A stretch of DNA of 64,000 bases, taken from Wagnerdoeblera sp046292685 (lineage in GTDB: Bacteria; Pseudomonadota; Alphaproteobacteria; Rhodobacterales; Rhodobacteraceae). Position 1 is the first letter of the stretch, and each line of letters begins with the position of its first letter. Positions 60,107-64,000 of this stretch are shown piece by piece. Where the stretch lies: assembly GCF_046292685.1 (NCBI RefSeq), contig NZ_JBKBQM010000011.1:5869-69868 (forward strand). Reading direction: 5' to 3'. A model generated the notes under the pieces. It worked only from the letters and a program-made list of their open reading frames with translations. It was not told the DNA's origin and ran no database searches. A program made the translations under genes and the position numbers.

Positions 60107-63100
60107 ATGAGGAACTTCGGCGGCAGCATCCTTTTCTCGGCAACCGACCTGATGCGGTTCATGGGCTGTGCCCATGCCACCACGCTCGACCTGATGCGCC
60201 TGCGCGGCGAGGGGCCGGAACCGGGCGAAGATACCGAGGACGCGGCCCTGTTGCAGAAACAGGGCGACGCGCACGAGGCGGCGCATCTGGAGAAGCTGAA
60301 GTCCGCCGGCAAAACCGTGCTGGAGTTCCCCCGTGGCGATCTGGTCGCCGACGCGCAAGCGACCCGAGAGGCGCTTGCGCAGGGTGTCGAGGTGGTGTTT
60401 CAGGGGGCCTTCCTGTCGGGCAACTGGGGCGGCTGGTCGGATTTCCTGCTGCGGGTCGATAAGCCTTCTGCCCTTGGCCCGTTCAGCTATGAAGTGGCCG
60501 ACACCAAGCTGAAACGCCGGCCGCATCCCAAGCATGTGCTGCAACTCGTGCTCTATTCCGATTTGCTGACCGAGGTGCAGGGCGTGGCCCCGGAATGCGC
60601 CCATGTCGAACTGGGCACCGGCGAACGCGCGACCCTGCGACTTGCCGACTATGCCCATTACGCCCGGGCGGCGCGGGGGCGGCTGGAGGCCTTCGTGGCG
60701 GAGCCGACGCCGACTAGGCCAATCCCCTGCGCCGACTGCGGGCTTTGTCGCTGGGCCGATCACTGCGAAAGCGTCTGGGCCACCGAGGACAGCCTGTTCA
60801 ACGTGGCCAACATCAGCCGCGGGCAGGTCAAGAAGCTGGAGGCCGCGGGCATCACCACGATGGCGGCGCTTGCCGCGCTCGACCGCCCGGTGCGGGGCAT
60901 GGCCGAGGGCACCCGCGCGCGGCTGGTGACGCAGGCCCGGTTGCAGCACGCGCGCAAGACCGGAACCCCGGCCTTCGAGTTGCGCGCACCCGAACCCGGC
61001 AAGGGCTTCGACCTGCTGCCGGAACCGCAGCCGGGCGACCTGTTCTATGACATCGAGGGCGATCCGCATTACGAAGGCGGGCTGGAGTATCTGCATGGCG
61101 TCTGGGGCCATGGGCAGTTCCGCGCCTTCTGGGCGCATGACCACGCGGCCGAGGCGAGGGCGCTGGAGGCGCTTCTTTCCTTCTTCCGCGCGCGGCTGGA
61201 GGCATTCCCCAAGGCCCGCATCTATCATTACGCGGCCTACGAGATCACCGCGCTGCGCCGCCTGACCACGAAATACGGGATCGGCGAGGCCTTTCTGGAC
61301 CGCCTCATGCGCGAACGGCGGTTCGTCGATCTGTTCGCCGTGGTGCGCGGCGGGCTGATCGGGTCGGAAGGCAACTATTCCATCAAGTCGATGGAGGCCT
61401 TTTATGGCCGCCACCGCGAGGGCGAGGTCAAGACGGCGGGCGGGTCGGTCGTGGCCTATGAACGCTGGCGCGAGACGGGCGAACGGCAGATCCTTGACGA
61501 GATCGAGGATTACAATCGGATCGACTGCATCTCGACCGAGGAGCTGCGCAACTGGCTGGTTGGCATCCGCCCCGCGGCGCCGTGGCCGGCGCTGTCCCCC
61601 GATGCCGGGCCGCAGGAGGCCGACGAAGATGCCGAGACGCAGGCCCTGCGCGCCACCCTTGCGGCATCGGGCCTGCCCGAGGAGCGGCAAGCGATGCTGT
61701 TCGACCTCGGGCTTTTCCACCAGCGCGAGGCCAAGCCCGCGAAATGGGCGGTATTCGATTCCGTCTCGAAGGACGAGGACGACCTGATCGAGGATCTGGA
61801 CGCGCTCGGCGGGCTGGAGGCCATCGGCCCCGTCGTGCCGGTCAAGCGGTCCTACGCCCGCAGCTATCGCTTTCCCCGCCAGGAAACCCGGCTGCGCGAG
61901 GGGAAAAAGGCAACCGTTCCCGTGCCGGACGGCGCGCCCGTCTCGGTCGGGATCGAGGAGATGGACCGGCGCGCAGGGAAGATCATGGTGAAGGCGGGGC
62001 CGGGCAAGGAACATCTGCTGGCCGAGCGGTTGACCCTGCATCCCGACTGGCCGCTGAAAACCGATGTGATCGCCGCCGCCTTGCGCGACGTGATTGCCGA
62101 CCAATGCGGGCCGCGCCGCTATCGGGCAGCGGACGATCTGCTGTCGCGCGCAGCCCCCCGTCTGAAAACCGGCCCGCTGAAGCCTGTTGCCGACCCCGTT
62201 TCCGGCACGATCGCGGCTGTGGGTGCGATGGACGAAACCGTGCTGCCCATCCAGGGGCCGCCCGGCACCGGCAAGACCCATGTCACCGCCCGGGCGATCC
62301 TGTCGCTCTTGCGCAAGGGCGCGCGGGTGGGCGTCACCTCGAACAGCCACGAGGCGATCCGCAACGTGCTGATGGGCTGTCTGAGTGCGGTCGAGGACGA
62401 GGATCTGCCGATCACGCTGGATCTGGTTCACAAGACCGGCGGCGACGATGACGGCTACCCCGAAGGTTGCCCGGTGCGCCGCACCACCAGCAATGACGAG
62501 GCGGCCGAGGCGCGGCAGGTCGTCGGCGCCACCGCCTGGTTCTTTTGCCGCGACGAGAACGTGCAGGCCTTCGACTGGCTTTTCGTGGACGAAGCCGGGC
62601 AGGTCGGGCTGGCCAACATGGTGGCCATGAGCCGCGCTGCCCGCAACATCGTGCTGGTGGGCGACCCGCGCCAGTTGCCGCAGGTGATCCAGGGCGCGCA
62701 CCCCGAGCCTGCGAACCTGTCATGCCTCGACTGGATGCTGGGCGACGATGCGACCCTGCCGCCCGAGCGCGGCATCTTCCTGCCCGTCTCGCGCCGGATG
62801 CATCCTGCGGTCTGCCGCTTCGTCTCGGATCAGGTCTACGAGGGGCGGCTGACCAGCCACCCCGACACCGCGCACCAGGCCGTGCGCGGCACCCGTTTCC
62901 CCGAGGCCGGGGCCTTCTGGGTGCCGGTCCCGCACGAAGGCAACGCCCAGATCGCGGCCGAGGAGGTTGCCGCGATCAGGCTGGCCATCGCCGCGTTGCA
63001 GAAGGGCAGCTGGACCGACAAGCACGGCACCACCCGCCCGATGCAGGCCAGCGACATCATCGTTGTCGCCCCCTACAACGCGCAGGTCAACGCGCTGCGC

Positions 63101-63376
63101 GAGGCGCTGCCCGACGCCATCCGCGTCGGCACGGTGGACAAGTTCCAGGGCCAGGAAGCGCCGGTCTGCCTTGTCTCCATGACGGCCTCCTCCGCCGACG
63201 AAACCCCACGCGGGATGGAGTTCCTGTTCTCGCTCAACCGCATCAACGTGGCGGTGTCGCGCGCCAAGGGCCTCGCCCTGGTCTTCGGCGCGCCGCGCCT
63301 GCGCGAGGCGAAATGCGAAACCATCGCGCAGATGCGGCTGGTCAACACGCTCTGCGGCTTGGCGACGCTGTCCTGA
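60107..63376 (+). CDS. RecB-like nuclease / RNase H-like exonuclease / SF1 helicase fusion (TM0106-family type)
   Basis: A 1,089-residue multi-enzyme protein. Residues about 1-205 form a PD-(D/E)xK nuclease with Asp112 (GWSDFL), Glu129 and DTK (132-134), plus QLVLYSD. Four cysteines follow at 208, 211, 214 and 220 (CADCGLCRWADHC), possibly an iron-sulfur or zinc site. An RNase H-like exonuclease spans about 308-485 (YDIEGD at 314-319; EIEDYNRIDCIST). The SF1B helicase has GPPGTGKT (717-724), VDEAGQ, GDPRQLPQ, VGTVDKFQGQE and NVAVSRA. AGGA precedes the ATG. All catalytic motifs look intact. Probably acts on foreign or damaged DNA or RNA:DNA hybrids. Confidence 0.85.
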   Translation: MRNFGGSILFSATDLMRFMGCAHATTLDLMRLRGEGPEPGEDTEDAALLQKQGDAHEAAHLEKLKSAGKTVLEFPRGDLVADAQATREALAQGVEVVFQGAFLSGNWGGWSDFLLRVDKPSALGPFSYEVADTKLKRRPHPKHVLQLVLYSDLLTEVQGVAPECAHVELGTGERATLRLADYAHYARAARGRLEAFVAEPTPTRPIPCADCGLCRWADHCESVWATEDSLFNVANISRGQVKKLEAAGITTMAALAALDRPVRGMAEGTRARLVTQARLQHARKTGTPAFELRAPEPGKGFDLLPEPQPGDLFYDIEGDPHYEGGLEYLHGVWGHGQFRAFWAHDHAAEARALEALLSFFRARLEAFPKARIYHYAAYEITALRRLTTKYGIGEAFLDRLMRERRFVDLFAVVRGGLIGSEGNYSIKSMEAFYGRHREGEVKTAGGSVVAYERWRETGERQILDEIEDYNRIDCISTEELRNWLVGIRPAAPWPALSPDAGPQEADEDAETQALRATLAASGLPEERQAMLFDLGLFHQREAKPAKWAVFDSVSKDEDDLIEDLDALGGLEAIGPVVPVKRSYARSYRFPRQETRLREGKKATVPVPDGAPVSVGIEEMDRRAGKIMVKAGPGKEHLLAERLTLHPDWPLKTDVIAAALRDVIADQCGPRRYRAADDLLSRAAPRLKTGPLKPVADPVSGTIAAVGAMDETVLPIQGPPGTGKTHVTARAILSLLRKGARVGVTSNSHEAIRNVLMGCLSAVEDEDLPITLDLVHKTGGDDDGYPEGCPVRRTTSNDEAAEARQVVGATAWFFCRDENVQAFDWLFVDEAGQVGLANMVAMSRAARNIVLVGDPRQLPQVIQGAHPEPANLSCLDWMLGDDATLPPERGIFLPVSRRMHPAVCRFVSDQVYEGRLTSHPDTAHQAVRGTRFPEAGAFWVPVPHEGNAQIAAEEVAAIRLAIAALQKGSWTDKHGTTRPMQASDIIVVAPYNAQVNALREALPDAIRVGTVDKFQGQEAPVCLVSMTASSADETPRGMEFLFSLNRINVAVSRAKGLALVFGAPRLREAKCETIAQMRLVNTLCGLATLS

Positions 63377-63539
63377 TCCGGCTTTCGCGCCTGCGCCGGC
63401 CTGCGCTTTCGGGGCAGGGCAGGGTTGGGCCGGCGGGGGCGGGGGCTCGGTGCAAGGCCTTGACGCGTAAACGCGCGATACCCTGCGATGCGATGCCGAT
63501 ACCGCCAATTCCTCGGGCGTCTCGCGCTTTCGCCTGCGC

Positions 63540-64000
63540 CGCGGTGGGCGACGGCATCGGTAAACCTGACGCCTTCGATGACGCTGGGCAACCGGTTCGT
63601 GCCGTTCAGCTGGCGCGATGTCGTCGAAGCCGCCCTGACGAGGGTGAAGACCAGGAGCTTGGCGGTCTTCTGCGACAGCGCGCGCCTGGTGCGCACGGTC
63701 CGATGGCGGACGGTGGCGAACAGGCTCTCGATAGGGTTCGAGGTGCGCGGTTGGTCCGGGTGCTCGGCCGGGAAGTCGTGGAAGGCCAGCAAGGCCTCGG
63801 TGTCCCTGGTCAGGCAGGCTGCGCCGCGGGCATGCCTGGCGGCGTATTCCTGCCAGAAGCTCTCGATGGCCGCCAGCGCCGCTTGCGCTGGTGGCAGCGT
63901 GCGGGATCTCGCGCAGGCCGGCGGCGACGGCGGGCTGCATCGACTTGGGGAAGTGGTTGAGGACGTTCGACATCTTGTGGAACCAACAGCGCTGGTGGCG
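63540..64000 (-). mobile_element. IS256-family transposase fragment, frameshifted, cut by the window end
   Basis: The C-terminal part of a DDE transposase. From 64000 leftward the first frame reads QRCWFHKMSNVLNHFPKSMQ; near 63895-63905 the frame shifts and continues LPPAQAALAAIESFWQEY, then LLAFHDFPAEHPDQPRTSNP, IESLFATVRHRTVRTRRALS and NRLPSVIEGVRFTDA. The last catalytic glutamate is in NPIES. Beyond GVRFTDA the frame runs on without the normal stop, so the end is also disrupted. This copy looks inactive. No terminal inverted repeat or target duplication can be seen. Confidence 0.8.

Overview
This is high-GC DNA from one chromosome, almost certainly of an alphaproteobacterium of the Rhodobacteraceae (Rhodobacter/Paracoccus relatives). 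Gene order supports this: lptF-lptG-lptD-surA-pdxA-rsmA with pepA-holC divergent, ribE-prfA-prmC followed by a DUF4167 gene, and a DUF3445 gene overlapping mfd. So does a dispersed intergenic repeat around the core AAATATCC. About 47 genes are called, tightly packed and often overlapping by 4 bases. I see no tRNA, rRNA or CRISPR array.

Left part (1-8.3 kb): the start of hmgA (tyrosine catabolism) with a divergent MarR regulator and an operator placed inside the hmgA promoter. A surface-polysaccharide block follows: a tandem-domain glycosyltransferase, a three-domain glycosyltransferase/methyltransferase-like/hydrolase fusion, a Wza/KpsD-type export lipoprotein and a KpsS-like capsule protein.

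Middle (8.5-55.5 kb): mostly housekeeping genes. They cover riboflavin (ribE), translation termination (prfA, prmC, prfB), LPS transport and outer-membrane assembly (lptF, lptG, lptD, surA), pyridoxine (pdxA), rRNA methylation (rsmA), UDP-GlcNAc supply (glmU, glmS), repair (mfd, AlkD-like), haem (hemB), DNA topology (gyrA), peptidoglycan synthesis (PBP1A) and cell shape (bactofilin with an M23 peptidase). Scattered among them are accessory genes: gph-MFS-DegT aminotransferase, a stand-alone corrinoid protein, an RTX protein with a predicted beta-propeller, a frameshifted ppk2, and a LuxR-type regulator fused to a catalytically dead alpha/beta-hydrolase.

Right end (55.6-64 kb): parE, then an accessory island. 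A HEPN-domain protein (motif RNQLVH) and a WYL-domain regulator lie on one strand. Divergent from them are a 92-residue orphan and a 1,089-residue protein that joins a RecB-like nuclease, a four-cysteine cluster, an RNase H-like exonuclease and an SF1 helicase. The shared promoter region carries four phased copies of a GCCTGYC half-site. A broken IS256-family transposase lies beyond. This island is the best candidate here for an undescribed system, probably a WYL-controlled nucleic-acid defence module; that function is inference.
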